A model generated the notes under the pieces. The model did no database searches and was not told where the DNA came from. It saw only the letters and a program-made list of their open reading frames with translations. The translations under genes were made by a program, and so were the position numbers. A stretch of 64,000 bases of DNA from a bacterium (lineage in GTDB: Bacteria > Joyebacterota > Joyebacteria > Joyebacterales > Joyebacteraceae): the NCBI GenBank assembly GCA_025782395.1, contig JALGZD010000176.1, forward strand, positions 1 through 64,000, written 5' to 3'. Positions 34,000 to 42,993 of the stretch are shown here, one piece after another (position 1 is the first letter of the stretch; every line of letters begins with the position of its first letter).

Positions 34000-34285
34000 C
34001 GAAATACTCCTCTCTATGGAGCCGCAAAGTGTTCTATTGACCGTAGTGCTGCGAGCATTGAGACCCGCTGAAGCCTCTCCCCACTAGGTGCACCTCCTTC
34101 CGCACACAGCCTCCTCCACGGTTCAAGCCTCCTGCCACTAACTCGGCATCGCGGGGGATTCTACCAAGACTCCATGTCCCCAGTGTCTGAGCGGTGTCAG
34201 GAAATCGTGTGCACCGCTCCCGGCGTGCGTGCCGGGGGATCGTGCCCCCGTGCCGGCGCCCATGCGCTCGTCACGTCGCGTCCGC

Positions 34286-37072
34286 TCAGAGTCCGAAGCC
34301 GATCGAGAGGGAATATGTCGCGCCTCGCGATTCCTTGCTGTGGACGCTCCTCTCCGGGCCCATCGTCTTCACGTCGTCCGAACCCATGAGGTTCTTCCCA
34401 CTGAGCTTGAGTTCCCAGTGGTCAAACAGCTTCTGCGTCACCACGAGATCCAGTACCTCGCGGGACTCCTGCCAGAGATCTCCGTCCCGCTCACCGGACA
34501 CGGAGTAGAGGCGTCTTGCGATCTTGTTGTAGAGGACGCTGATCGACGTGCCGAGCCGGGGATGCTCGTAGAGGAGCGTGAGGTTCACCGTCCATGGCGA
34601 CTGTCCCTGGAGCGGACGGGTCCTGATCTCACGGCCCGTGTGCCAATCACCCTCGTCATCCTGCCAGCGCCACTCGTAGAGGTACTCAACCGACGAATAG
34701 ACCCATGCGTAGTTGCCCGCAATCGTGAAGTCCTCGAGGAACCCCCCGAGGAATCCGAGCTGCTTTCTCGCCTCGATCTCGAATCCGTAGTTGTGTCCCC
34801 TCGGCGAGTTAAACCACGTCCTGACGTACTTGTAGTCCGACGAGGGGATCATCTTGAGTTCGATCGCATCGTACAGGTCCTTGTAGAAACAGCTGACCGC
34901 GAGCACCTCGTCGCCGCCCGGGAAAGCCTCGACGCGCACGTCATAGTTCTTGATGACCGAGCGCTTGAGATCAGGGTTGCCCTGGACGTTCGCGCCCTCA
35001 TTGAAGTCGAAGTACTTGACGTCGGCCATTTCGCGAAGCTCCGGTCGGTTGACCGAATGGAAAGCGCTGAAACGTACGTTTGCCCACTCGGTCAGCATGT
35101 ATGTGAGATTGATGGAGGGCAGCACGTCCGTCTTGTCGATGCGCGAGTTGACCGGCTCCTCGGAGCCTTCCTTCTTCAGTGCCGCGACGTCTTGCAGAGA
35201 GTGCTCGACGCGCGCGCCCCCGGCGAGTCGGAAGCGGCATGAGCCCAGAGAGAATGGATGGTCAAACATGATGTAGTACGCGTCGAGTCGGTGTGTGGCA
35301 TCGTACTCCCCCGTGTGGGCGTTCTTGATCCGTAAGGTCAGTTTCCTCGCATCGTAGTTCTCGGCCACGAAAATGGTGTCGATTCCGCAGACCCGAATCC
35401 AGTAGTTGGGCGGTCGGATGGTCCCCGTATCGGTGAAAAACGAATCGGTCCTGTACTCCCTGCCGCGGTCTTCGAAGTACAGGCCTGCTTTCACCTTCAA
35501 CCGGCTGAAGGGCAGCGTGAAGTCGGCCCTCGCGCCGCGCGAGCGCTGGTAGAGATCTGACCACGTGCGGCTGTTCTCGCTCAGACTGTGGGTTCCATCG
35601 GCGCGTAGCTGGAAGTCGGCCTGCTTACGGTCGGGCTCCCGCGCCGTCGAATTCGAGAGGAACAACTTCCACTGGAGCTCCGGGCCGCGGCGCCAGCCAA
35701 GCTCGTGCCTGCCGCCGAACTGCAGACCGTAGCTGGAACGCTCGTCCCATTCGATTGTGTAGGTCTTCCCTCCGGGGCCACTGTTCTCGTTTACGCTTCC
35801 CTCCGAGTAGCTTACTTGGTCGCGGGCGTCGCGCATGTAGAGGCTCCTCAGGGTGTACTGGTGTCCCTCGCAAGGAGTGTACGCGAGGTTCAGAAGCCCG
35901 GACCCGAGGACCTTGTATCGGTCCCGCGTTCCCTCCTTGTGGTACAGCTCATAGCCTCCCGTGTCGTGAGGCGATTCAACGAACTCGATCCTCTCGTACG
36001 AACTGGCGTACTTGAACCCGGCGACCAGTCCGAGCACATGACGGCCATCCTCGGCGCCGAAGTCGATACGATCACCGTACGACAGACTGCTCGAACCGTT
36101 GAGCGGCGCCCTCTCGGTTCGCGTTGACCACGTGTTGGGAAGTTCCCTGGCAAGTTCGTTGTAGTTGTTGCCCCCATTGGGCGCGTACGAAGGCAGTTCT
36201 CGGATGCCGTCGTCCACGCCGAGCCAGTCGGTACTGCTCCCTTCCGATCTGAGGATGCCGTTTGTAGACGTGTTCTCGTCGTAGGCGGAGGAGAACGACG
36301 CCGAGAACTGCCGGCTGTCAGGGATGTCGCACGTGTTCAGCTGCACGAGGCCACCCGCGAAGTCGCCCGGAAGATCAGGTGTAGCGGTCTTCACAATGAC
36401 GACGCTTGCGAGGAGGGACGCAGGCAGGATGTCGAACGCGAAGCTCCGGCGGTCAACATCCGTGTCGGCGCTGCTCGTTGCCACGCCGTCGAGCCAGGTT
36501 GTGCTGTACCGGTCCGTGGTTCCCCTGACGTACACGAACTTGTTGTCCACGACCGAGAGTCCTGTCACCCGCTTAAGCACGTCGCTGCTCGTGCCGTCCG
36601 GTGACTTGGAGATGCGCTCGGCGCTGATCGCGTCACCGATGGTGATCGCCTTCATGCGTTCCGTGATGAGCGCGATCTCCGTCGAGAGAACGCGGTCTGC
36701 GGTGACGACGAGATCGTCGATCGTGTAGCTGGCTGCGGCCACCCCTTGGCGCAGGAGTTCGACATTGAGCTTCTCCGATTCTCCCGCCTCGATGCGGACG
36801 TTCGGTACGACCTTCGCCTCGTAGCCCACGAACGAGACCCTCATGTCGTAGGTGCCCCGCGGGATGTCATCGATGCGGTACTCGCCGTCGAGATCCGTCG
36901 AAGCGCCGATTGTCGTGCCCAGGAGAAGCAGACTCGCGCCCGACAGTCTCTCTCCGGATTCCTCATCGCGCACCGCACCGTGCAGCGACGTGCTCTCGGC
37001 GAACACGGCGGCAGGAAGGGTCAACGCAACAGCGAGGACCGCGATCCTGACTCTCTTCATGTGATCGATCAC
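34286..37072 (-). CDS. TonB-dependent outer-membrane receptor with carboxypeptidase-like domain
   Basis: About 928 aa. GTG 37072 is preferred because AAGGAG lies 5 nt upstream; ATG 37060 (MKRVRIAVLAVAL) has that site too far away. Order: signal peptide, CarboxypepD_reg-like domain (about 30-105; LHGAVRDEESGERLSGASLLLLG...DGEYRIDDIPRGTYDMRVSFVGYE), plug (about 125-240; SKSPDGTSSDVLKRVTGLSVV, VYVRGTTDRYSTTWLDG) and 22-stranded-type barrel to the end (SIGFGL). This resembles the Oar/SusC-like class without a SusD partner. Ligand unknown. The gene diverges from the ExbB/TonB operon that would energise it and precedes the beta-helix protein gene. Confidence 0.92.
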   Translation of the reverse strand: MIDHMKRVRIAVLAVALTLPAAVFAESTSLHGAVRDEESGERLSGASLLLLGTTIGASTDLDGEYRIDDIPRGTYDMRVSFVGYEAKVVPNVRIEAGESEKLNVELLRQGVAAASYTIDDLVVTADRVLSTEIALITERMKAITIGDAISAERISKSPDGTSSDVLKRVTGLSVVDNKFVYVRGTTDRYSTTWLDGVATSSADTDVDRRSFAFDILPASLLASVVIVKTATPDLPGDFAGGLVQLNTCDIPDSRQFSASFSSAYDENTSTNGILRSEGSSTDWLGVDDGIRELPSYAPNGGNNYNELARELPNTWSTRTERAPLNGSSSLSYGDRIDFGAEDGRHVLGLVAGFKYASSYERIEFVESPHDTGGYELYHKEGTRDRYKVLGSGLLNLAYTPCEGHQYTLRSLYMRDARDQVSYSEGSVNENSGPGGKTYTIEWDERSSYGLQFGGRHELGWRRGPELQWKLFLSNSTAREPDRKQADFQLRADGTHSLSENSRTWSDLYQRSRGARADFTLPFSRLKVKAGLYFEDRGREYRTDSFFTDTGTIRPPNYWIRVCGIDTIFVAENYDARKLTLRIKNAHTGEYDATHRLDAYYIMFDHPFSLGSCRFRLAGGARVEHSLQDVAALKKEGSEEPVNSRIDKTDVLPSINLTYMLTEWANVRFSAFHSVNRPELREMADVKYFDFNEGANVQGNPDLKRSVIKNYDVRVEAFPGGDEVLAVSCFYKDLYDAIELKMIPSSDYKYVRTWFNSPRGHNYGFEIEARKQLGFLGGFLEDFTIAGNYAWVYSSVEYLYEWRWQDDEGDWHTGREIRTRPLQGQSPWTVNLTLLYEHPRLGTSISVLYNKIARRLYSVSGERDGDLWQESREVLDLVVTQKLFDHWELKLSGKNLMGSDDVKTMGPERSVHSKESRGATYSLSIGFGL

Positions 37073-37192
37073 GTCGGCTCCTTGTTGGAGGCGATCATCT
37101 CTCAAGATGAAAGCTAGTGGTCTACGCGGGCGTGAGCGTGGATAGTCTAGTTCCGCCGTGTTCAGGAATTCCTAGCGCCGCGTAAGGAATTC
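37061..37192. promoter_or_regulatory. Palindrome and paired AGGAATTC repeats in the receptor/TonB-operon divergent region
   Basis: The 315-nt region between the divergent receptor and DUF3450 operon holds GTGATCGATCAC, a perfect 12-bp palindrome at 37061-37072 that includes the receptor GTG start, and AGGAATTC at 37164 and again at 37185, exactly 21 bp apart, the first extended to the palindrome AGGAATTCCT. Spacing of two helical turns suggests a dimeric regulator site. No other recognisable element is seen between 37193 and 37387 apart from the AGGAGG site of the next gene. Confidence 0.4.
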
Positions 37193-37387
37193 GTCTCAGG
37201 GGGCGGCAGATCCTAATCGAGAACCAGCACGGCGTTCATGGAACACTAACTTGCGTGCGTTATCTTTGGCCGCTGTGGTCTTGAGCACTCCGGTTGAGAT
37301 GAACCGCGACGCGACGGCCGGCGCGAGGCACTCGCCGACCGCGAGATCTTCCGGCGGCAAGCGCGGATCCAGGTAGAAGGAGGACGC

Positions 37388-38143
37388 ATGAACAGGCTGG
37401 CAGGTGTCGTGCTGCTCCTGGTCGTGGCGGCGAGCCAGGTGCAAGCACAATCCACTTCCGCCGATCTACGAGACACGGTGCAGGGAACGGTCGACATTCA
37501 GAAGCGGACACAAGAGGAGCGGAATGCGTGGGCGACCGAGCAGGCGGAACTCGAGGCCCGGTACCGCACGGCGAAGGCGAACGTGAGGTACCTGGCCGAG
37601 CACATCAGTGTTCGAGAGAGGGAAGTTGTGGGGCTTGAGGAGAGCACAGCGGAGCTCGAGCGGCGCATGCACGAATCGAGACTCCTCCAGACGAGCCTTC
37701 AGGACACGCTCAATGTGATCATGGCGCGGCTGGAGGGTTCCGTCGCGCGCGACCTCCCCTTTCTTCGGGATGAACGCGAGCACAGACTCGCTTCGCTCGG
37801 CGAGGAGTTTGCACGCCCAGAGGTCACCGGTGCTGAAAAGCTACGGCGACTCCTCGAGGCGATGCAGGTCGAGATGGAGTACGGCAAGACCGTGGATGTG
37901 AGCCAAGAGGAGATCCTGCTTGACGGTGAGCCGATTTTCGTCGACGTGCTGCGCGTGGGCCGCCTCGCGCTTTTCTGGCGCACACCTGATGGAGCGAAGA
38001 CCGGGACTTTCGATCGCGCGACGTGGACATGGGTGGAGCTTCCCGACAAGTACGGTCGCACCATCGCCCGGGCGATCGAGATGGCCTCGCGGATACGCCC
38101 CGTGCAGCTCATCGCTCTGCCGCTCGGGAGGATCCGGCCATGA
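37388..38143 (+). CDS. DUF3450 periplasmic coiled-coil protein
   Basis: 251-aa exported DUF3450 family protein. AGGAGG precedes the ATG. Signal peptide (LAGVVLLLVVAASQVQA), then a long coiled coil (about 25-110) and a compact C-terminal part with LRVGRLALFWRTPDG, the conserved DUF3450 block. In vibrios and other proteobacteria such genes head TonB2-type operons and are followed by TtpC-like ExbB proteins, exactly as here. It probably acts in the periplasm as an accessory of the TonB energising complex. Stop overlaps the next start (ATGA). Confidence 0.88.
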   Translation: MNRLAGVVLLLVVAASQVQAQSTSADLRDTVQGTVDIQKRTQEERNAWATEQAELEARYRTAKANVRYLAEHISVREREVVGLEESTAELERRMHESRLLQTSLQDTLNVIMARLEGSVARDLPFLRDEREHRLASLGEEFARPEVTGAEKLRRLLEAMQVEMEYGKTVDVSQEEILLDGEPIFVDVLRVGRLALFWRTPDGAKTGTFDRATWTWVELPDKYGRTIARAIEMASRIRPVQLIALPLGRIRP

Positions 38144-39615
38144 AGAAGCTTCTCGTGATCGCCGGCGCGATCATCGCGTTCGCGTCCCTGAGTGTGGATG
38201 CGCAGGATGTCCGGGAAGCGGCGCGGAGAGCTGAGATGGACCGTGTGGCGGCGGTCGATCGCGCGAGACTGATCGAAGAAGCCATCCTGGCTGACCGCGC
38301 GACCCTGTTGCCCGAAGTTGAGAAGCTCGAAGCCGAGGAGCGCAGGCTCGAGAGCCGGCTCGCGGAACTCGAGACACGAGCCGCAGCGCTCGAGAGGCGA
38401 CGGGAGAGACTCGCCGATCGATGGGCGGGGGAAGCGCTCCAGTACAAGGAAATCTCAGGCAACGTGCGTCTCGCGGCGCGGGATCTCTCGGCTCTGCTTG
38501 AGCAGTCGCCCCTGACATCGCTCCGGCCGGAGCGACTGGCGCCGCTGCGGCAGATCCTCAGGCAAGGCTATTTCCCGGACATCGACGATATCTCAGGCAT
38601 GGCCGCGGTGCTTCTCGAAGAGATGGAGCTCGGGGGACAGGTGTGCTTCACGGAGGAAGTCTTCGTCGGGCGGAACGGAGAGGAGCAGGTCGGCGACATC
38701 ATGACCCTCGGTACTTTCACCACCCTCTATCGCACGGGCGATGGCCGTGAGGTCGGCTTCCTCACGCACTCGCAGAGCGAACAGAAACTGTTCGCTCTGT
38801 CGGCCCTCCCCTCTCGGAAGATGCAGCGCCTGCTCAGGCGGTACATGGACGGGCGTGAGGAATCGGTCGTCATCGACATCTCTGGCGGCGCGGCGCTCAG
38901 GCAGATTACGCAGGATATGGGGTTGCGGGATCACCTCCTTCTCGGCGGTCCGATCGTCTACCCGATCCTCGCGCTCGCCGTGGCGGCGCTCCTCATCATC
39001 GTGTACAAGTTCGCCTTCCTCAAGAGGGTACACGGGAACACCGACAGGATCATGGGCGAGGTATCCTCGCTCGCATCGAGAGGCAACTGGGACGGCTGCG
39101 AGTCCGTCGTCCGGAAGCACGCATCGAAGAAGATGCCCGTCATCGAGGTGATCGCGGACGGTCTCTCGGCGAGGGAGGAGGATCGAGCAACGCTCGAGAG
39201 CGTCATGCAGGAAGCTATACTCCGCGAACTGCCGCGCGTGGAACGGGGCCTCCCCGTCCTCGCCGTGTTCGGAGCCGTCGCGCCGCTCCTCGGACTCCTG
39301 GGAACCGTCACGGGCATGATAGAAACCTTCCGTGTGATCACGCTCTACGGGACCGGCGACCCCCGCCTCATGTCGGGCGGGATCAGCGAAGCTCTCATCA
39401 CTACGGAGATCGGTCTCGCGGTCGCGATCCCGATCATGCTCTTTCACACGTTCCTCTCCCGCCGCGCCGACTCCATCATCGGCGAGATGGAGGAGAAGGC
39501 GGTGCATCTTGCAAACATCATTCTGAAGGAGAAGAGTCTGAGTGGCACCGATCCAGTGGCGCAGATCGCTGATCGGGCGATAGCGAGTGAGATACGCGAA
39601 AGGACGGATGGCTGA
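38140..39615 (+). CDS. TtpC-like ExbB/TolQ proton-channel protein with periplasmic coiled-coil domain
   Basis: 491 aa from ATG 38140, inside the preceding stop. Signal peptide, an Arg/Glu-rich coiled coil (about 20-110), a DUF3450-like periplasmic part ending near 240 (MTLGTFTTLYRTGDGREVGFL), then the MotA/TolQ/ExbB unit with TM1 (about 265-292), TM2 (VFGAVAPLLGLLGTVTGMI) and TM3 (EIGLAVAIPIMLFHTFL). This is the architecture of TtpC, which in Vibrio is required with ExbB2-ExbD2-TonB2. The TM2-TM3 motifs G-L-L-G-T-V-x-G-M and the TEIG segment are intact. Overlaps the next gene by one base. Confidence 0.92.
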   Translation: MKKLLVIAGAIIAFASLSVDAQDVREAARRAEMDRVAAVDRARLIEEAILADRATLLPEVEKLEAEERRLESRLAELETRAAALERRRERLADRWAGEALQYKEISGNVRLAARDLSALLEQSPLTSLRPERLAPLRQILRQGYFPDIDDISGMAAVLLEEMELGGQVCFTEEVFVGRNGEEQVGDIMTLGTFTTLYRTGDGREVGFLTHSQSEQKLFALSALPSRKMQRLLRRYMDGREESVVIDISGGAALRQITQDMGLRDHLLLGGPIVYPILALAVAALLIIVYKFAFLKRVHGNTDRIMGEVSSLASRGNWDGCESVVRKHASKKMPVIEVIADGLSAREEDRATLESVMQEAILRELPRVERGLPVLAVFGAVAPLLGLLGTVTGMIETFRVITLYGTGDPRLMSGGISEALITTEIGLAVAIPIMLFHTFLSRRADSIIGEMEEKAVHLANIILKEKSLSGTDPVAQIADRAIASEIRERTDG

Positions 39616-40331
39616 TGGAGGTGCTTCGCAGAACCTTCGAGTACCTGCAACAGGGCGGCTGGATCATGGTTCCGCTCGCTGCCGCGTCGGTTGTGCTCTG
39701 GACGCTCATGTTGGAGCGCCTGAGCTTCCTCCGGAGCCTCAGCCGCGACGACATCACCATCGATGAAGTGATCACCCTGCTCCGACGCGGCGCCGTATGC
39801 CTGGAGGAGAATGGGCTCCGCGCCCGGCTCGTCAGAAACTTCCTCGCCCGGCGAACGGGCTTCCCACGGCTGGACGTCGACATTCTCCGTCAGTGCGCGA
39901 TGCGCGAACGGTCCGGGCTCAGCAGCTTCCTCGCCATAATCGGTGTCCTCGTCTCAGTCGCGCCGCTCCTGGGACTCCTCGGAACCGTGCTCGGCATGAT
40001 CGAGACCTTCCAGGTCATCTCGCTCTTCGGAACGGGGAACGCGAACGCGATGGCCGGCGGGATCTCGGTCGCTCTCATCACGACCGAGGCGGGGCTCCTC
40101 GTGGCGGTGCCGGGTCTCCTGTTGAGCGGCGTGCTACTGCAGCGGTCTTCGCGACTCACGATGCAGCTTGAGGAGGACGTGATGATCATCTCGCGCATCG
40201 TGCGGCAGCCATCATGCGCGTTGATCAACCGCCGGCGCTCCGAGAGCGAGTGCGTCGACCAGCGCGAGGGCGTGCCCGTCATCGGCGAGACCGCTCCAGT
40301 CGGAGTCTACATGGAGGGTGAGACCTCATGA
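39615..40331 (+). CDS. exbB: ExbB/TolQ/MotA-family proton channel protein
   Basis: 238-aa inner-membrane protein with three TM helices (WIMVPLAAASVVLWTLML; FLAIIGVLVSVAPLLGLLGTVLGMIETF; EAGLLVAVPGLLLSGVLL). The GLLGTVLGM and TTEAGLLVAVPG motifs mark the ExbB channel core. It is the short ExbB of the TonB2-type operon; the pair of a long TtpC-like and short ExbB is normal for this operon class. ATG 39615 shares one base with the previous stop, and the stop overlaps exbD by ATGA. Confidence 0.93.
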   Translation: MEVLRRTFEYLQQGGWIMVPLAAASVVLWTLMLERLSFLRSLSRDDITIDEVITLLRRGAVCLEENGLRARLVRNFLARRTGFPRLDVDILRQCAMRERSGLSSFLAIIGVLVSVAPLLGLLGTVLGMIETFQVISLFGTGNANAMAGGISVALITTEAGLLVAVPGLLLSGVLLQRSSRLTMQLEEDVMIISRIVRQPSCALINRRRSESECVDQREGVPVIGETAPVGVYMEGETS

Positions 40332-40747
40332 TAAGCGTACGTGGAACGTTGCGCGGCAAGCACGATCGGGTCGACATTCCCCTCGGACCGCTGATCGACA
40401 TGGTGTTCCTCCTTCTGATTTTCTTCGCCGTCACGACGAGCTTCGTGAAGGAGTCCGGCATCGACGTGCAGAAGGCGACGGCATCGACAGCGGAGATCAA
40501 GGAGCACGCCGGCATCTTGATCGGAGTGACAGCGGAGGGCGATGCCTACTTCGAAGGCAAACGGATCGACATACGAAGCGTCCGCGCTCACATCGAGCGT
40601 GCTCTCGTGGAGGACCCCGAGAGCGGCGTCGTCATCGTCGCCGACCGGCGGAGCGAAACAGGCGCCATCGTCACTGTCATGGATCAGTGTCGGCTGGCCG
40701 GCGCCAAGACCGTGAGCCTCGCTGCAAAGCGGGAGGAAGAGTCCTGA
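40328..40747 (+). CDS. exbD: ExbD/TolR-family protein
   Basis: 139 aa: a short cytoplasmic N-terminus, one TM helix (PLIDMVFLLLIFFAVTTSF) with the conserved TM Asp in the GPLIDMVF motif that takes part in proton flow, and a periplasmic domain (VIVADRRSETGAIVTVMDQ). Standard ExbD size. Coupled to exbB (ATGA) and to tonB (one-base overlap), so stoichiometric translation is likely. Confidence 0.93.
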   Translation: MISVRGTLRGKHDRVDIPLGPLIDMVFLLLIFFAVTTSFVKESGIDVQKATASTAEIKEHAGILIGVTAEGDAYFEGKRIDIRSVRAHIERALVEDPESGVVIVADRRSETGAIVTVMDQCRLAGAKTVSLAAKREEES

Positions 40748-41364
40748 TGCGCATCGGTCGCTTTCCCGTGTGGGTCCTGTCGACGGCTCTCGGCATCAAT
40801 TTCGTTCTGTTCGGATTGGCGGCGCTCCTGCTACGGGAGCCGAGAGTTCCCCAGGACATGACCAATCCCGTCGCGGTGAGCCTTGTGAAGCTTGAGGCCC
40901 CCTCGCTCCCGGAGGAGGAGAAAATCAGGCAACCCGAGAGGCCAAAGTCCCGACAGAAGCTCGACTTCATGCCGGACGTCCTCCGCCCGGACTTGAACTC
41001 TGCGGGGCCGATGGATCTCGGGGTCGCGATCGACCTCGGGGGCGTGGGCGGCATCAGTGGCACGCATGAGTTCGTCTTCGAGGCGTACGAACTCGACCAG
41101 CCGCCTCAGCCAATCGTTCGCGTGCCGCCCGCCTATCCGTATGCGGCTCGCGAACGCGGAATCGAGGGAGCGGTTCAAGTGAGGATGCTGGTCACAACAG
41201 AGGGGACGGTCGGGGACGTGCAGATTCTCGACGCTCGTCCCAAGGGTACGTTTGAGGATGCCGTGCGGCGGACCGTGCCACAGTGGAAGTTCGCGCCCGG
41301 GAAGATCAAGGGAAAAGCAGTCATGGCCTGGATCGTGATGACGATCCACTTCAACCTGAGCTAA
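40747..41364 (+). CDS. tonB: TonB-family energy transducer
   Basis: 205 aa with an N-terminal TM anchor (VWVLSTALGINFVLFGLAALLL), a short Pro/Glu/Lys linker (LPEEEKIRQPERPKSRQK) and the C-terminal TonB domain (PPAYPYAARERGIEGAVQVRMLVTTEGTV...AVRRTVPQWKFAPGKIKGKAV). The linker is short compared with E. coli TonB, as in TonB2 proteins, which rely on TtpC to reach receptors. It should energise the divergent TonB-dependent receptor. Confidence 0.93.
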   Translation: MRIGRFPVWVLSTALGINFVLFGLAALLLREPRVPQDMTNPVAVSLVKLEAPSLPEEEKIRQPERPKSRQKLDFMPDVLRPDLNSAGPMDLGVAIDLGGVGGISGTHEFVFEAYELDQPPQPIVRVPPAYPYAARERGIEGAVQVRMLVTTEGTVGDVQILDARPKGTFEDAVRRTVPQWKFAPGKIKGKAVMAWIVMTIHFNLS

Positions 41365-41366
41365 AC

Positions 41367-42596
41367 ATGAGAAGCACCTCTCAGAATACTACTGTACGCG
41401 TTCAGCTCATCGCGTGGCTCGCGCTTGTCCTGTGGCTCCCCGGGGGATTCCTGTGGGCCGCGGACGGCGGCATCCTCGAGCGGAGGATCGACGACGTCGC
41501 CGACGTCCCCGCGGAGGCGCGCCTCGCCCTCTTCGAGGCCCAGAAGGAACGCGAGAAAGGTAACCCCGAGGCTGCGGTAGACATCATCTCGGGGTTTCTC
41601 CTCGCGCACCCCGATCAGGATCACTTCCTGGTGCGGTTCCACTTGGCCCTGAGCTGGGCCCGGCGCGGAGATCTGGAGGAGGCTCTCTCAGCTTACCAGG
41701 CCTCCGTGGCGATGGAACCTCTGTTCGCCCAGGGGTGGCTCAACCTCGGAGAACTCGCGTACAACATGGGGCAATTCGACCTCGCGGCGTCGGCCCTCGC
41801 AAAGGGGTACGAGGTGACCGAATGGAAGGAACCCAACGTACTCTTCTTCGCTGCCGCGGCACTGGTTATGGACGGGAGATCTCTCGATGCCGTCCCCATG
41901 TTGGAGGAGCTCTTATCGAGTGCGCACGGCGAGCCCCGGATGGAGTGGCACCGTGCTCTCATCATGGCGTATCTCGATCTCGGCGACGACGAGAAGGGAC
42001 GCGAGGCGCTCAGCGCGGCGCTGTCGCAGCACAGCGACAACCCCGAGGCGTGGCGACTTGGGTTCCGCTACTTCGCGAGCGCAGGCGACTACGAGCAGGC
42101 CGCGATCATGCTGACGATAGCCGGCTATCTGCGCCCACTCTCCCACGAGGAGGAGATGACGCTCGGGGATCTCTTCCTGACCGTGGGGGTGCCGGCCCAG
42201 GCGAGCACCCACTACGCGAGCGCTCTCGCCGGCGGCGGCTCCACGCAGGACTTCGAGCGCCTCGCCTCGGCGCATCTGGCTTCGTACGACTTTGATGCCG
42301 CCCTCGCCGCGCTCGACCGCGCCCTCGAGCGCGACCCGACTCCGCGGCTCTGGTCGCTTCTCGGAGATCTGCACTTTATGAGGAGGAGCTACGAGGAGTC
42401 CTACGAGGCCTACCGCAACTGCGTCGAGGCGGACAGTACGGTCGCGAGGGCCCATCTCATGATGGGCTACTGCGCCATCCAGCTTGAGCGCACGGCGGAC
42501 GCCGTGCGGGCTCTCGAGCGCGCTGCGGGATTCCCTGAGCTGGGCCGGAAGGCGAACCAGCTCCTCGCCACAGTCAGGTCACCGGCACCGCAGTAG
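41367..42596 (+). CDS. TPR protein of the TonB operon
   Basis: 409 aa from ATG 41367, 2 nt after tonB. The N-terminus is a signal sequence (LIAWLALVLWLPGGFLWAADG). The rest is about ten TPR units (FHLALSWARRGDLEEALSAYQ, AQGWLNLGELAYNMGQFDLA, RLWSLLGDLHFMRRSYEESYE). A periplasmic TPR protein closes TonB2-type operons in several proteobacteria, where it aids the system. The last gene of the operon; it is followed by the tRNA unit. Function in energisation is inferred from position. Confidence 0.88.
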   Translation: MRSTSQNTTVRVQLIAWLALVLWLPGGFLWAADGGILERRIDDVADVPAEARLALFEAQKEREKGNPEAAVDIISGFLLAHPDQDHFLVRFHLALSWARRGDLEEALSAYQASVAMEPLFAQGWLNLGELAYNMGQFDLAASALAKGYEVTEWKEPNVLFFAAAALVMDGRSLDAVPMLEELLSSAHGEPRMEWHRALIMAYLDLGDDEKGREALSAALSQHSDNPEAWRLGFRYFASAGDYEQAAIMLTIAGYLRPLSHEEEMTLGDLFLTVGVPAQASTHYASALAGGGSTQDFERLASAHLASYDFDAALAALDRALERDPTPRLWSLLGDLHFMRRSYEESYEAYRNCVEADSTVARAHLMMGYCAIQLERTADAVRALERAAGFPELGRKANQLLATVRSPAPQ

Positions 42597-42669
42597 GTTC
42601 CATGTCCGAGTCGCGGACAGCCCAAGCCTCCGGGGTGTTGCTCTGTGCCCCTCCGCGGGACCATTACGG

Positions 42670-42698
42670 TTGACCGGGCGCCCTGACTTGGCTATCAT
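42670..42698 (+). promoter_or_regulatory. tRNA promoter
   Basis: TTGACC (42670-42675), 17-bp spacer, TATCAT (42693-42698): one mismatch from consensus in each box. Predicted start near 42705, 45 nt before the mature tRNA. Confidence 0.68.
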
Positions 42699-42749
42699 TT
42701 CTGTGTGCCATAAATCCGAGGTGGGACCGTCCACCTGGCGAAGATCTAC

Positions 42750-42826
42750 GGCGGTGTAGCTCAGTTGGTTAGAGCAGCGGAATCATAATCCGCGTGTCCG
42801 GGGTTCGAATCCCTGCACCGCTACCA
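42750..42826 (+). tRNA. tRNA-Met (elongator, anticodon CAT)
   Basis: A complete 77-nt cloverleaf: acceptor GGCGGTG/CACCGCT with a G1-U72 wobble, D arm GCTC/GAGC, anticodon stem GCGGA/TCCGC with loop ATCATAA (anticodon CAT), variable loop GTGTC, T arm CGGGG/CCCTG with TTCGAAT, and encoded CCA. The same acceptor start and G-U pair occur in Bacillus elongator tRNA-Met. A CAT anticodon could also mean lysidine-modified tRNA-Ile2, but the acceptor stem is not the Ile2 type. It ends before a terminator and lies 167 nt upstream of tilS. Confidence 0.93.
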
Positions 42827-42830
42827 GATT

Positions 42831-42871
42831 CGGCCCTCCTGACGCTGTGATGCGCGGAGGGCCGACTTTTT
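42831..42871 (+). terminator. Rho-independent terminator of the tRNA
   Basis: 9-bp perfect stem CGGCCCTCC (42831-42839) with GGAGGGCCG (42856-42864), then ACTTTTT. It begins 4 nt after the tRNA CCA end and separates the tRNA from tilS. Confidence 0.88.
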
Positions 42872-42993
42872 GGGTACGATAGACTACGATAGAGGCATTG
42901 CATTCTGATCTGCGCGCGGCGGCAACGGGATATACCGACCTGCCCGCGACAAGACGCAGCAATACAAGGCTGCAGTACAAGGAAGAGGTCTCC

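Noticed and set aside
32902-35242. Long plus-strand open frames opposite the beta-helix and TonB-receptor genes
   Set aside because: The minus strand encodes clear families with signal peptides and ribosome-binding sites; the plus frames are shadows.
42750-42826. Assignment as tRNA-Ile2 because of the neighbouring tilS gene
   Set aside because: Acceptor stem with G1-U72 and the GGCGGTG start match elongator tRNA-Met; adjacency to tilS is weak evidence.
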